Source of the DNA: Stereum hirsutum FP-91666 SS1 | Lineage: Eukaryota > Basidiomycota > Agaricomycetes > Russulales > Stereaceae | Assembly: GCF_000264905.1 (NCBI RefSeq) | Contig: NW_006763136.1 | Location: 2,013,550 to 2,077,549 of the forward strand | DNA length: 64,000 nt | Direction of reading: 5' to 3' | The notes under the pieces: model-generated | Told to the model about the DNA's origin: nothing | Seen by the model: only the letters and a program-made list of their open reading frames with translations | Database searches by the model: none | Shown here: piece by piece, positions 1-13,600 of the stretch | Layout of the letters: every line of letters starts with the position of its first letter | Numbering within the stretch: the stretch's first letter is position 1 | Made by a program: the position numbers and the translations under genes

Positions 1-2378
1 GCATGGAATCAACCAGCACAAGTCGAACGCTTACGATGGAGCGGCCTTCGTCACGCAATGCCCCATCTTGCCTGGAAACTCGTTCCAGTACGACTTCCAA
101 GTACCAGATCAGGTCAGTGGCCTGCGTTCGCTTACACGGAGAAGAAAAGGCATTGATGCAAGGGAACGGATTGATTTTGCTCGCAGGCTGGAACGTTCTG
201 GTATCATAGCCATTTAGGAGCCCAGTATTGTGACGGTTTGCGTGGGCCGTTCATCGTGTATGATCCCCAAGACCCGTACGTTTCCCACTTCTGCGGTTAG
301 GCTCTCATGCTGACATTCATATGACCTCAGATACGCTCACCTGTACGACGTCGATGATGGTCAGTCATTAGTATAAACTCTCACAGGGGTGTGAAATACT
401 GATTGAGAAATAACAGAGAGCACTGTCATCACGCTCGCTGACTGGTAAGCCATCAGATGCTCTTATAGTACCACTCGATCTCTACTGATTACGCTTTTAT
501 TAGGTATCACTACGTCTCCACGGAACCGCCTCGTTTACCGTGAGCGTCCCGCGTCCGTGAATGGTCATCAAGTATACTGAACATATCACAACAATTTTAG
601 CGCCCCAAACTCGACTCTGATCAATGGCCTTGGACGTTATACTGGTGGCCCCAACTCTCCCTTGGCTGTCGTCAACGTACAGCAGAACAAACGGTAAAAA
701 ATTTCGTTAGCTTCTGTCCAAAGGCGAGTTTCTAATAGCTTCTTTCAGATACCGTTTCCGTATCATTGGTCTTTCCTGCGACACGTCTTTCGTTTTCTCA
801 ATCGACCAGCACAGGATGACTGTCATAGAAGCTGATGGTAGCAACGTCGACCCTCTGACTGTGGACTCCATCACCGTCTACGCTGGTAAAATCCCTTTCC
901 GATTTAAAAAATATTGATATTATGTTCTTACTAAAGCACTCGTCCAGGCCAACGTTATTCGGTTATTGTTAATGCCAACCAGAAAGTCGATAACTATTGT
1001 CAGTCGTCTGTTCGCAATCGACTTCGGGAATCAAATAACTGAATGATTTTGACAGGGATGCGCGCACTGCCTGATCTCAACGACCCATCGTTCACGAACG
1101 GCAAGAACTCTGCCATTATGAGGTACAAAGGTGCTCGTAGCGTAGATCCAACTACCCCTCTCGTCAACAGTACCCTTCCGCTCGTTGAGAGCAACCTTCA
1201 TGTAAGTCGTCTGTGTATAAACTATTGGGAAATAAGCTCTGACATACCTTCCACAGGCACGTGAGAACCCCCAGGCAGTGCGTCACATACATAACCCCGT
1301 GAGCATGAGTGTTATACTAACGTATTATTGTATTCCAGCCTGGCAAGCCCTTCCCTGGAGGAGCTGATATCAACTTGAATATGGCCGCAGTCTTGGTGGG
1401 TCTAGCACTCTCCCTGACTCCAGTGACCATAAAACACTGACCCGTCCCTCTTAGGACTTCAACGCTGGAACTTTCAGCATCAACGGTGCTACTCCATATG
1501 AAAGCCCCGATGTTCCTGTCCTGCTTCAGATCCTATCTGGTGCAAAAGCCGCTCAAGAATTGCTCCCCAAAGGCAAGCGGAACAATGTGATGGTTATGAT
1601 TCCCGATGCTAATCAAAGCTGGACCCTCTGTAGGCTCTATTTTCCCGATCCAGGCCGGTAAATCGGTTGAAATCGTTCTTCCTGGCGTCGCAAATGCAGG
1701 GCCCGACCATCCTATTCATTTGCATGGCGTGAGTTCGCATCATGTTTCTTTCGTCCCGGCTTTCAATTAAACTATTTTTATACCCCCAGCATTCCTTCTC
1801 CGTCGTTCGGAGTGCCGGTAACAGCACATACAACTTCGAAAATCCAGTCAGGAGAGACGTAGTGATGATCGGGTCAGACCCGACCGATCTCGTCACCATT
1901 CGATTTGAGACCGACAACCCTGGACCTTGGTTCATTCATTGCCACATTGACTGGCATCTTGGCGGTATGCGTACTCCTTATCCGTCACGCATAATCGCTA
2001 TACTAACGTGGTGTTATTCTAGCTGGCTTTGCAGCTATCTTGGCGGAAGATGTTGAAGACGTCCCAGCTATTGAACCTACTTCCGGTACCTTTTTGTATC
2101 TTTATAAGGACCTTTATGATTGACGCTAACACTCGCGACTTCCTACAGAATCCTGGAAGAATCTCTGCCCCATCTACGAGAAATCGCTTCCCAGCTCCAG
2201 TACTTCGCAAGCTGCACCATCAACAAGCTCTTCTCTATCCCACTTGACGTCAAGCTCGTCAGGTTCCCACACATCATCAAGTGTCCATAGCACATCCACT
2301 TCTCGTGTTTTGTCCAGTTCCCGTTTCTTCTCGAGCTCGCGTAGTGTCCCAGGACCACAAAGCGCTTCGAGTTACTAA
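1..2378 (+). CDS. Laccase (multicopper oxidase), 5'-truncated by the window edge
   Basis: Secreted multicopper oxidase that oxidises phenols and reduces O2 to water, used in lignin or pigment chemistry. The reading frame enters at base 2 just after the first His-Trp of copper motif L1 (HG at the edge). After splicing, motif L2 reads [15 protein letters not shown]3 reads HPIHLHGHSF and L4 reads [13 protein letters not shown], so all visible copper ligands are present. The axial type-1 position is Phe, as in high-potential basidiomycete laccases. At least ten introns are visible; the first is 113-186. The one at 1573-1633 begins with GC rather than GT (donor gcaag), needed to join LLPKG to SIFPIQ. 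L4 has Gly where laccases normally have Glu, and after the usual WKNLCPIYE end the protein runs on for roughly 60 residues of mostly Ser/Thr to TAA at 2376. Signal peptide and L1 lie outside the window. Confidence 0.95.
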
Positions 2379-3035
2379 TTTATATAATGCATCACGCTCG
2401 CACAGCACTCCCGGCACATTCCTTTCTATTTATCATTATCCTTTTCTCTTACTCGAGTCGGACTCTGGACTTTATATCACGGTATAATACTGCACATACT
2501 ACAACCATTGGCTAAGTTGTCTTCTGGAAGGACACTGGTGGCTTGTTAATGGCTGTTACTTACTAAGTTTCTTTTACTTTGTTATTGGGCTCTGAAGGTG
2601 TTCCTGGGTGTTCACGCAATGTATCGATGTGGTCGACAACTATCTGAATTGTCTTTGTTCTGTCACAAGCTTGAACTTTGGTGTGTCGGAACTTCAAATT
2701 TCAGACTCCCGTCGAAGTCTCTACTCTTCTGCTCGCCGGAGGTCCGGATCTGCTGAAGCTGAAGTCGATCACTGTTGGCAGCGGATTGCAACGGAACGGA
2801 CTGAATGCCCCCCAAGTGCATGGTTGAACGCCTGGTGGCGATATCTCGGTTCAAAGAGTTGAACTTTCATCTCAAACAGTGAGGGTATCTCTTTGGTATA
2901 GTTCTTTCCCTGGACCGCCGCTGGTACCCACACGTCTAGTTCGTCGCGAGAGTTCACACCGCCCTCGCCGGCGTCACTATCCTTCATTTCTAGCCCACTA
3001 GCTCAGCCTAGCACACACTCATTTATCCGGCAATC
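2379..3035. other. Intergenic region, laccase 3' side to membrane-protein promoter
   Basis: About 650 bases between two genes on the same strand. It should hold the laccase 3' untranslated region and the promoter of the next gene. No coding exon or RNA gene could be supported. Confidence 0.5.
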
Positions 3036-4796
3036 ATGAACTATACTCTTCTCTTCCTGTTCGCGTCGCTCTCAGTTCTTGTTCTCGCTCTGCCAGCTCC
3101 CGCCGATAAATTGGCATCCTCAGGTAGTCCTCGCTCTATCGACGGCAAGACCACGCCTCGACAAGGACTTGCTCTTGGTCAGAAACATGCTCACATGGAC
3201 CGTTCTCGTCACCGCCGCCACCATCTTGCTGCTCGAAACACGCCAATACATTTTCCTCTGACGTTGGACCTCTTATCCGTTCTCCACGACATCGAAATGT
3301 ACACCGCTACAGCCCTCACATCTCCTACTGAGTCTGTTCAGCCAACATCTTCTGCGCCGTCTAAACATCAACCCATTTCGACGGCTCAAGCAGAGGTCAT
3401 CACTTCCGCCAATCCCACCGCCAGCCATTCAACAGCTACTACTGCTGCCGCCTCGCGCACATCAGACGGATTCCACCCAGCCGCAGCAAGTCAACCGAGG
3501 CCAACCACCACTGTCGATCCTAGCCTTGCTCACAAAGGCTCTACGAAAGATGCTCAGCACGTTGAAGGCCAAGAACATCCCCCAGAGCTGATCATTCCCT
3601 CTGTGATACCGTCTATCTTGACCTTGACTGCGACCCCGACATCCGACGCCACCGCTACTCAGTCCAGCGTCGAGGATATGCCGCTAGGTCCTACATACGG
3701 CCACAGCACAGAGGAAGACAGATCTGAAAGACTCTCTATAGTAACCACCATCATCGGAGTCCTCCTCGCTTTGGCAATCGTCGTTACCATTGTGAAACTC
3801 GTCTCGAATGCCGTCCGACGCAGAAAGCAGGATGCTGCCCGGAGCAACACTACAAACCGCCGCGGGGGCGGTTCCTCTCACGGCTCACTCGCTGAGACTG
3901 CTTCAAGGGGCGAGAAACATTCGGAGATATGGGACGACGGCCGTTCGAGCATGGTGCATGGGAGCATCACCATGCCGAGTGTCTCTCGTTCTGTGTCCGC
4001 CCGGGAGGAACACTTCTACGATCAGCCGACAATCCCCTCTGGTTTCGTTGGTCGGATGATGCTCTCCAACTCTTTCGACAGCCGTCTAGGCTCAACGCCG
4101 ACTTTGCCGGACATCATGCCTCACCCTCCCAGCCCTCCTGGCGACCTTCCTCCGTTCCCGCCTCCGAAGACACCTGTCCCACCTGTCCCCGCTGAATATA
4201 GCGCGATCCTTCTGACTCCAGTCAACAGACAAGAGGTGGACGACAAGCGACTCTCTTCTGCATCAACAGCCGACGACAGCTTCATTTCGACCGGCATGAA
4301 GCGTATGACCGGCGGCTCTGACTTCCTCTCTCGTCCACACTCGACCGGGTCTGTCTCATTCGCGGGTTTCCAGATGAACTGGTCAGAGACTTCTGGCGAC
4401 AGATCCTCCTGTGACTTCGCCTCGCCTACGCCCACGCCAGGACAGAACGAGTTCAAGAGCGGACACAGGCGAATGAGGTCTCTGCCTAACACCGCATCGT
4501 TCATTTCAAGCAGCGGATGCTCCATGAACGACATTAGCAGCCTTAGAGATAGTACGCAGGCGAGGAGGAGCGAGATGAGGACCCTGAGCGGGTTGCCGAC
4601 CATAGAGGAGGGATACTGGGAGAGTTTCGGAAGTTTGGAGGCGTACGCCAGTGCGAGAGAATCGACGGTTTCCCAGAGATCCGAGAAGTCGGAGGAGGGA
4701 GAGCAAGAAGGTGTGTCGGGTGAAGTGAACGGTCCGAAGAGGGTGAAGAGCTTGGATCTGTATGCTTTGAGAGACAGGCCGACCTTGTATGCTTGA
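3036..4796 (+). CDS. Single-pass membrane protein with Ser/Thr-rich ectodomain and disordered cytoplasmic tail
   Basis: An intronless 586-residue frame. The N-terminus is a clear signal peptide (hydrophobic LLFLFASLSVLVLALPAPA). Residues of roughly 25-225 are rich in Ser, Thr, Pro and Ala with a His/Arg-rich patch near residues 48-65, as expected for an O-glycosylated ectodomain. One transmembrane helix follows at about residues 233-256 (LSIVTTIIGVLLALAIVVTI), then a basic stop-transfer VRRRK. The remaining 320 residues are Ser/Pro-rich with a polyproline stretch (PPSPPGDLPPFPPPKTPVPP), a possible SH3-binding site. This architecture resembles fungal wall-stress sensors and Skg6/Axl2-type proteins, but no WSC or cadherin-like domain was seen, so no function is assigned. 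Lack of introns is unusual for this window. Confidence 0.8.
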   Translation: MNYTLLFLFASLSVLVLALPAPADKLASSGSPRSIDGKTTPRQGLALGQKHAHMDRSRHRRHHLAARNTPIHFPLTLDLLSVLHDIEMYTATALTSPTESVQPTSSAPSKHQPISTAQAEVITSANPTASHSTATTAAASRTSDGFHPAAASQPRPTTTVDPSLAHKGSTKDAQHVEGQEHPPELIIPSVIPSILTLTATPTSDATATQSSVEDMPLGPTYGHSTEEDRSERLSIVTTIIGVLLALAIVVTIVKLVSNAVRRRKQDAARSNTTNRRGGGSSHGSLAETASRGEKHSEIWDDGRSSMVHGSITMPSVSRSVSAREEHFYDQPTIPSGFVGRMMLSNSFDSRLGSTPTLPDIMPHPPSPPGDLPPFPPPKTPVPPVPAEYSAILLTPVNRQEVDDKRLSSASTADDSFISTGMKRMTGGSDFLSRPHSTGSVSFAGFQMNWSETSGDRSSCDFASPTPTPGQNEFKSGHRRMRSLPNTASFISSSGCSMNDISSLRDSTQARRSEMRTLSGLPTIEEGYWESFGSLEAYASARESTVSQRSEKSEEGEQEGVSGEVNGPKRVKSLDLYALRDRPTLYA

Positions 4797-5012
4797 TGAT
4801 TTCGGGGACACAGGGCGCATTTATACCAACGTTACGGCTCGTGGATTGGTGGCTCGAGTTTATGGGTACCTGCATGTGTTCTTTGGCCTGTTGTACGCTT
4901 GGTGGTGAAAATGGACAGTTCTGAATTGCGGTAATACTTGATCGTCGACTTACTGCTAGTAGTTGAAACTGTGCGAGTGTTTTCTGTGTGATAAACGGTT
5001 AAGACAAAAAGA

Positions 5013-6963
5013 TCAATGATCCCCGGCTTTCCCCTCCGGTCGTCTCGTCTTGAACATTCCTCTTCTCCTAACATCATCCACGATACTTACCGCTCGCTCC
5101 TTATAATCCTCCATTTCCTCTTCACTGTGCTCTAGCCTTGTTCTCCCTGCATCCAGTCGAGTCTGTTAGTCCGCAAACGAATATTGCAAAGGGAAGGACA
5201 AGGCAACGATGCGCACCAACGATAGCCCAATTCCTCGTGCTTGGAATTCTTAATGTCTCGCACTCTATTTTCCAACCACAATGAACGCTCAACGACGCAA
5301 GCCAGATTCTATACATGGAGTACGAGCTTGAATTCGAATTTGTTGCGTCTCCACCTAGGTTTAGGGAATCTGCAAATTTGGAGAGGATTTCTTGTTGTGA
5401 GGGGTGCTCGTCTGTATCAGAGGTGATTGCCTCGGTTTGTGGATCGAGGGTGCCTCCGTTCGTAGTCGCGGAATTAACCTCGACGGTGTTTAGCGGTAAA
5501 GGATAGGGAACGTCCCTCGAGCGCTCGTACTTGGCGTCGAACACCCAGGCGCAGCATGGTATAGACAAATATCCTGAGGCGTCGCACAACGTGGAAAGAA
5601 CGGGGATCCAAGGCGTCAGTTCGTCCGCGTGATTTCCGATGATGAAACACCCTCTTTCGAGGCGTGAGGCTGTGTCCTTGGTGAGCGTTTCGGTCACTGT
5701 GGAAGAATCCGGAGGGCAGGGAGGGGTGGCATAAATGGTAGGGTCGAGGGCTTCGATGTGTAACGCCGCCTGGGTAGATGCAGGATAATGCGACCATGAC
5801 AGGCGCGCACGGAGGTCAATGCCGACACCAAAATAGCCTTCTGCAATGAGGATGTGCGTAAGGAGGCCGTTGCCACAGCTGCAGATAAAAGCGGTCCAAA
5901 GGAATGTTATTGATGGATTTATATAGGAGGAGAGGGAAAAGTACCCTAGATCCACAAAACCACCTGGTGGACGGGGCCATTGCTTCCACGGCTCAGTGTC
6001 GTAGTCATCCTTGATGCCGGTAGTGGTCTCATTCGGAGCGCTTGACGGCTCGTAGGTTTCTTTCCACAGAAGAATCAAGAACGTGGCGATGCCAATATCC
6101 TTGACGAGGAAACATCAGCACTCGAAGGCAAAAGTGTAAAAATGGCTAAACCTCAAAAACATGCTTCAATGGATCCGTAACCTCTTTCCACTCCCCAACA
6201 AGGTGCTTGTGCCTTTCCCTCATCACGAGATACAAATCCTGGTATGTCTCCCGGCTCACCAGACAGTCATGTGTAACTCGTTTCTTGTATTGTGTTTGTG
6301 CGCCCCAGCCGTAGCGGTGAAGCGTTTCGAGAAGGGCGAGACAAGTTCGGTGGAGGCGTGATGAGAAATCAAGCGGAGTACCGGCAAGCGGGAGGGCTTC
6401 GATGCGAAGAGATTGGGAGGAAGAAACGTAGCGGAACGCTAGATGAGATACTGTAGGGTGATAATATGGGAGTGGGGTATCCGGTGCAACGATGGGTGTC
6501 AAGACGAGACTTGGCGAGGGAGGACCATCAGAGTCGGATGGCAAGTCAGAGGCAAGATACAGTGTGCAGTGCTGCTCCAGTCCTGCGTCACGTGTAGGTC
6601 GCCTTGGGAGAAGTTTGCGATGTATATTTCTTACAGGGATGTACCCTTCGAGCGAAGGAATGGATGATGGAAAATCTTCCGTGACGTCTTCGACGACTTC
6701 CGATCGGAGGATGAGGGTAGAGTTATATTCTGGGTGATGAATTAGCTGAGATATAGCTATCTCAAACTACCATACAGCATGTACATGTCAGGACGTTGAA
6801 GTTAACGACTGGGGAATTGTTGCTTACTTACGAGTTCGATTGGAAAATTTGCAGGACATGTGATGATGGGGATCCAGGGCTGGGCATTCCGTCCGGAAAG
6901 TGGAGGGTAGTCAAGTACAGCATCTGCAGCCAGATGCTTTGGCGTAAATTTTGGTCGTTCCAT
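5013..6963 (-). CDS. TRM44: tRNA (uracil-O2-)-methyltransferase Trm44 family
   Basis: AdoMet-dependent enzyme that makes 2'-O-methyluridine at position 44 of tRNA-Ser. Spliced from five exons: 6963-6832, 6766-6152, 6099-5945, 5878-5217 and 5146-5013, giving 565 aa against 567 in yeast Trm44. Family signatures in order: HHPEYNSTLILRSEVVE, LPRRPTRDAGLEQHCTLY, KHVFEDIGIATFLILLWK, the SAM-binding GGFVDLGCGNGLLTHIL, then GVGIDLRARLSW, the GNHADELTPWIP block, and the C-terminal end RRRGMFKTRRPEGKAGDH. The intron splitting the SAM motif is 66 nt. The intron 6151-6100 ends in AAG rather than the usual CAG/TAG. The start ATG at 6963 was chosen because the frame from there matches the family's N-terminal length; an alternative upstream exon around 7010-7310 cannot be excluded. 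It is divergent from pgi. Confidence 0.9.
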
Positions 6964-8130
6964 AGAGCTCGGTTCGATGTTCGATATAAACACAGGAACA
7001 ATGGCTCGCGTTGTGGCGCAAATGTCGGATTCTTCTACAGGAATTTTATGCGATCACAGGGGCCTGAACAGCATATACAGCGAAAAACAAGCAGATTAAA
7101 CCACGACAGATCCAAGTCAGTGTCCGGAAACCGATACGTAGCCTTTGAATACGGAGACTCACCAGACTTGACCGCGTTTAAGATGGAGGTTAGAAGAAAG
7201 CTTCCTCGGCAAGATCCGAGAAGGTTCGAAGTTCTGAAGCGCCGCTGTGGCACTGTGTGGCGTATGGTCAAGACTTTCAACACAACGGTACAAGGAGAAG
7301 TACTTAGGTTGTCGCAGAGATCAGCCCTCATCGAGAATTTACTCGCGGCATTTTAGAACGACATGGTAAGTCATCAAGAAAAAGATATGCTGAAACCTCT
7401 GGTCATCACAGCTTTGACTGGCAGGGTCTCCTCGGCGGTCATCGTCACTGCAATATCCGTCGGGGATCTGGTCGTTGTCTTCCATCATTCTCCAGTCAAC
7501 TGATCGTCCCTTCCTTGTGTCGCACAACAAATGATGAAGTACAATACGATCCGACTTCTACGGCGCCCCTCAGTTTGTACGGGGCTTAGGGATGGGATCG
7601 TACTTTGGATCTTTGTGTGGGATTGTCCAAGCAGTACTCCTACAAAGTGTCGTGCTGTAGCCTGGGAGATGATATCGGTAGGCACGCCACTCATACATCA
7701 TCGTTTACAGACGTCGTAGGACATGGGAGGCGTTGGTGAGAAACGGCCGGGAAAAGGTTGCCCATACCCTGCTCCGTGTATGGCCGAAGCAAACATTCGC
7801 AAGCCAACTTGCCAACCAGTTGCTTTGTATGTCAGCTAGAGAGTTTATTAGGGTAAAACCCGACGTGATTGGCCTGTTAAAGACCTGCTATGGCCAGTAG
7901 GCGTGTTTTGAACCTGCAAACGTTGCTCGTCTGTGAAAGGTTGTGCATTCAAAGTGGGCAACCGGCTCGGACGAGGCTGGAACAACTCTCATCGAGCCGA
8001 GTGCGCGTCATCTTGTTCCCACGGCGGTAGATAAAGTGATCGCTATAAAGATTTCCCCTATTCCGACGGCCGTCTCCTCCTTTCGTCCTCCATCTCTACC
8101 CATACGCAAGGCATCGCCGACATCAAGACA
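6964..8130. other. Divergent intergenic region TRM44 / glucose-6-phosphate isomerase
   Basis: About 1.2 kb. On the minus strand between 7310 and 7190 one frame (beginning PKYFSLYRCVESLDHTPH) looks exon-like and ends at a good GTGAGT donor, but it could not be linked to a start codon or a neighbouring exon. It may be an upstream exon of TRM44 or a small unannotated gene. The plus-strand 186-codon frame over the same DNA has no recognisable features. The right end holds the pgi promoter. Confidence 0.4.
8044..8050 (+). promoter_or_regulatory. TATA box candidate for glucose-6-phosphate isomerase
   Basis: TATAAAG in gctataaagattt, 81-87 bases upstream of the start ATG, the usual spacing for a fungal core promoter. 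A pyrimidine-rich stretch follows before the start codon. Confidence 0.5.
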
Positions 8131-10107
<1,977 letters not shown>

Positions 10108-10610
10108 GGGATCGTGATTATTTTATTGGGAAGATGGATGACATCGAAGAAAGAAAGGAGAAGCATACCATAGACGATTTTACGAAGTGTATGTCGAACT
10201 GCTGTAGCCTGTACGGGAGTAAAACGAATAGAGAACTGTAGTTGTACTATGGCAAGAAATTGGCAGTGGCACTCTCAGGGCCACCGGGCGAGAACGACGG
10301 TCCGGAGCAGGACCGGGAGGGACCGCGATGGGCCGTGCCTGGGTTTATGAAGTCAGCGAGCTCGTGTTTGGTCCGTTCCGGGCAGCCGAGAGGAGAGATT
10401 CTGAGGGAAAAGAGGAAGTGTGGAGAAGAGAGGTCGCTCCCCGCGTCGTCCCCACCCCCACAAACGCCCGGGATTCTTCCACTGATTGCGGTCACAAGTC
10501 CTTTTCGAGAGTGCGTCTCCCCCTGCCTCCTCCTTTCAACCAGCAATCGCTCATATCCAGACAGCCTCCGCCCAAGTCAAAGTCCGCCCCGTCGCCTTGT
10601 ACCACCGGCC
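10108..10610. other. Intergenic / 5' leader of the Zn2Cys6 gene
   Basis: About 500 bases. The frame of the next gene stays open upstream to about 10242, but the Met at 10611 is the first one followed by sequence of normal N-terminal character, so the open part is taken as leader. The leader is rich in CT. Confidence 0.4.
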
Positions 10611-13600
10611 ATGACAAATATCGACATCCAGCCATATCCGCCCCTTCGCTCACATGCTAGCGAGCAGCAATCCAATGCTAACCAGCAGCAGCAAGGCGAA
10701 CAACAGCAAGGACATGGACAACAGCAGCATTCTCCAAATATCCCGCATCATCCCGGATCCTGGCACGCGTACGGTAACTCCCCGACTGCATCCAACCCAA
10801 GCTATCATTTTACGACACCCTCTTCTCCTTCTGCTCCTTCTCCCACCACCGCCAATCGCAACGGCAGCGGCACACCATCACAATCGCACGGACAAGCTCA
10901 GGCGGACGGTTCCGGATCCCAGAACGGCAGCAGCTCCAGTCCAGGCAATAATAACGACTCGGCGCCACAGTCGCACTCAAATTACGGCCCCGATCCCAAT
11001 GTACCTAAACCGAAACCGTTGGCCTGCTTCAGATGTAAAAACAAAAAGGGCAAGTGCGACGACAGGATGCCCATCTGCGGCCCCTGTGTGAAGGCAAACG
11101 CGGAGTGTGTGCGGCCAAGCGAGAGGAAGAGGAAGCGAACGAGGAAGGAGATGACAGAGGCTGAGCTTGCGGAGAAGGAGAGGAAGGCGCGAGATTCAGA
11201 AAAGAAAGCAAGGCTGGCGCAGGCGAGTACCGATGGCGGACAGTCGAGAGCCGATCTGGTAAGTCCTCCTCCTATTGTTCGTGTGCAAAGTTGTTTACCG
11301 GTATGGTTATAGGATCCTCGTTCGCAGTCTCATGTCCCGTTCATGCTCCCAACACCCGCAAATTCCGTCCCGGGATCCTCACCCAATTATCCTACGACGG
11401 CGCCCGCGTCCTTGTTTCAGGCCGGAACATCTACGCTTTTCAATATGGGTTCCATGCGGCATCCGTCTCAACCGTCCTCGGACTTGCTCAACGGTCTCGC
11501 TAACGTCGCTTCTCTCTCCTCTCCGATATATACTACACATCCAGGCGTGCCCGACGGTGGTGGGATTGGGTCTTCAGCCTCTTTCCATGTCAATAATTTG
11601 CCCCCACCCCCGTTTCAATCGAACTCGTCTCCGAGAAGCGTGGACACGAACGAAGTAGTAGAGGCTTTGAGCAAGCAGATCGCGTTCCTAGAAGGCGATC
11701 CAGGAGAGTCTTCGGTCCTGAAAGTGCACTATGTATGTCCTTCACGTCCGCATTCTCCCACGCTGGGAGCCCATGTCCATTGTCCGTGTTCGCTCATGCA
11801 AGTTCACACTCTAGTATCGCTTCGTAAGCATCGTGCTGCTTTGGCTTCTTTTGTTTTCTTGATCCTGACAGAAAATGTCAATCGCCGCATCTCGATATCG
11901 TAGTCGGGATCAACCGCAATCCACCCAGGCTTCAACAGAATCGTCATCAAACTCCGATCATCAGCCATCCCACCGTTGCCCGTCTCAGGTTCTCTACCCT
12001 CTCCGCACTCTCCGTCGTCCTCCAATTTTAACGACATCAATGGCCATGCCCGTATACTGAATAACAATGATCCATCAGCACCATCTGGACCGGTATTGGC
12101 GTCCGAACCGCTCGATCATAGTCTCGTGGACGTGTTCTTTGAGAATTTTGCTCAGCATTTTCCGTTTGTCAAAAGAGAGAGGGTCAACGAGCGATTGGCG
12201 GAGTAAGTTTCAGTCTCTTTTCATGTCGGCTTCGACCACGGGGCGAAGGTGCTCTTGTTTGCTAGCGTTCGGATACTAACACCCTGTTTTTGAATTATAG
12301 TGGGAGTATGTCTGCCTTTTTGCTAAACGCGATGAACGCTGTCGCCGCAAGGTTAGGCTCCACCCCTTATCCTCCTTTCTTCAACACCTCTAATACCTTT
12401 ATCTTTGCTGCGTAAATGGACCACGCTCATGACACGCGGGGCTGAATAAAGATTTGCAACCGCTCCTGCACGTAAACCGCAAGAGTACATCGACGCTGCC
12501 TGGACGTTGGCAATGCCACTTATGAGGCTGCCTTCGAGAGATATCGCCGCTGGGTTGCTCCTGCTTTCGTGGGCTGAATTTGGCGAGGTATGCAGTTTCC
12601 CTCCTTTTTCGGATCGCTTGTTGATCACTAACTCATGACTTCCTTTTCTTTTCGGTGAAAAGAATTCGGAGAGTGGGCTTTGGAACTTCGCTGGTCTTGG
12701 GATGCGAATGGCGATTGACCTCGGTCTGCACAAGGTAAAAATCTCATGCAGAGCAGCAGTGCACGAAGAGCTCTAAATTGATTTTTTTTATATCCGTTAC
12801 ACAATATCTACAGACGACTGAAGATGTCGACGGAGACGTATGCGACGGAAACCTCCTCTTTTGGTCGTTATACATCATGGTATGCTCACATTTTCTTTTG
12901 TTGCTGAACAAATGCACTGACTTCTGGTTTTCCTTCACAGGATCGATTGCTCTCGTTGGGCACGGGTCGCACCGTGACCATAACCGATGACATCATCGAA
13001 GTCCCCCTCCCAGCTGAGAGCGAATTGGCACCGGCCTTGAACGACGGGAACGAGACGCTGCCTGCGTTGCCGAACCCGTTCTGCAGGGTCGTCTGTTTGT
13101 TCACAATATGCGGACGTGTCTCGAATATTTTGGTTAGTCTCGCCAACTGCTGAGCGACTTACCCGTGGGCTGATAGAGTATTGTAGAATGGAAGAAGAGG
13201 ACATCCGAGAACGTTGGTCGGTGCTTCGTCGTCGGGGGCGGAAGAGTTACAGCAGCTGCAGAACAATCTAGTTAGTTTCTTGCAGTCGTTACCAGAGCCC
13301 CTGAAGTGAGTGTCTCTGCTCCCTTAACTTGATGCTCGCCCAAGCGTCAGTCAGTCAGACAACTGCTGACTTGCGTCCGATAGATGGTCAGTCGATAACT
13401 TCAAGAGATACGCGCACCATAAACACGGGGTACGTTCTCCTGTTGAGCGTCTTCGGCTACCAGCCTCCTCATCCAGTCTATCCCTTAGGGCTCCTTCCTT
13501 TTCCTCCACCTCTGGGCTCACGGCATTCTCGCCCTCATTCACCATCCAAACCTCGGCCGCAACCTCTCAGGATACGACACACCGCTCTCGACCGACCTCA

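Noticed and set aside
6796..7356. 186-codon plus-strand frame
   Set aside because: It overlaps the first TRM44 exon on the other strand and has no domain or splice support.
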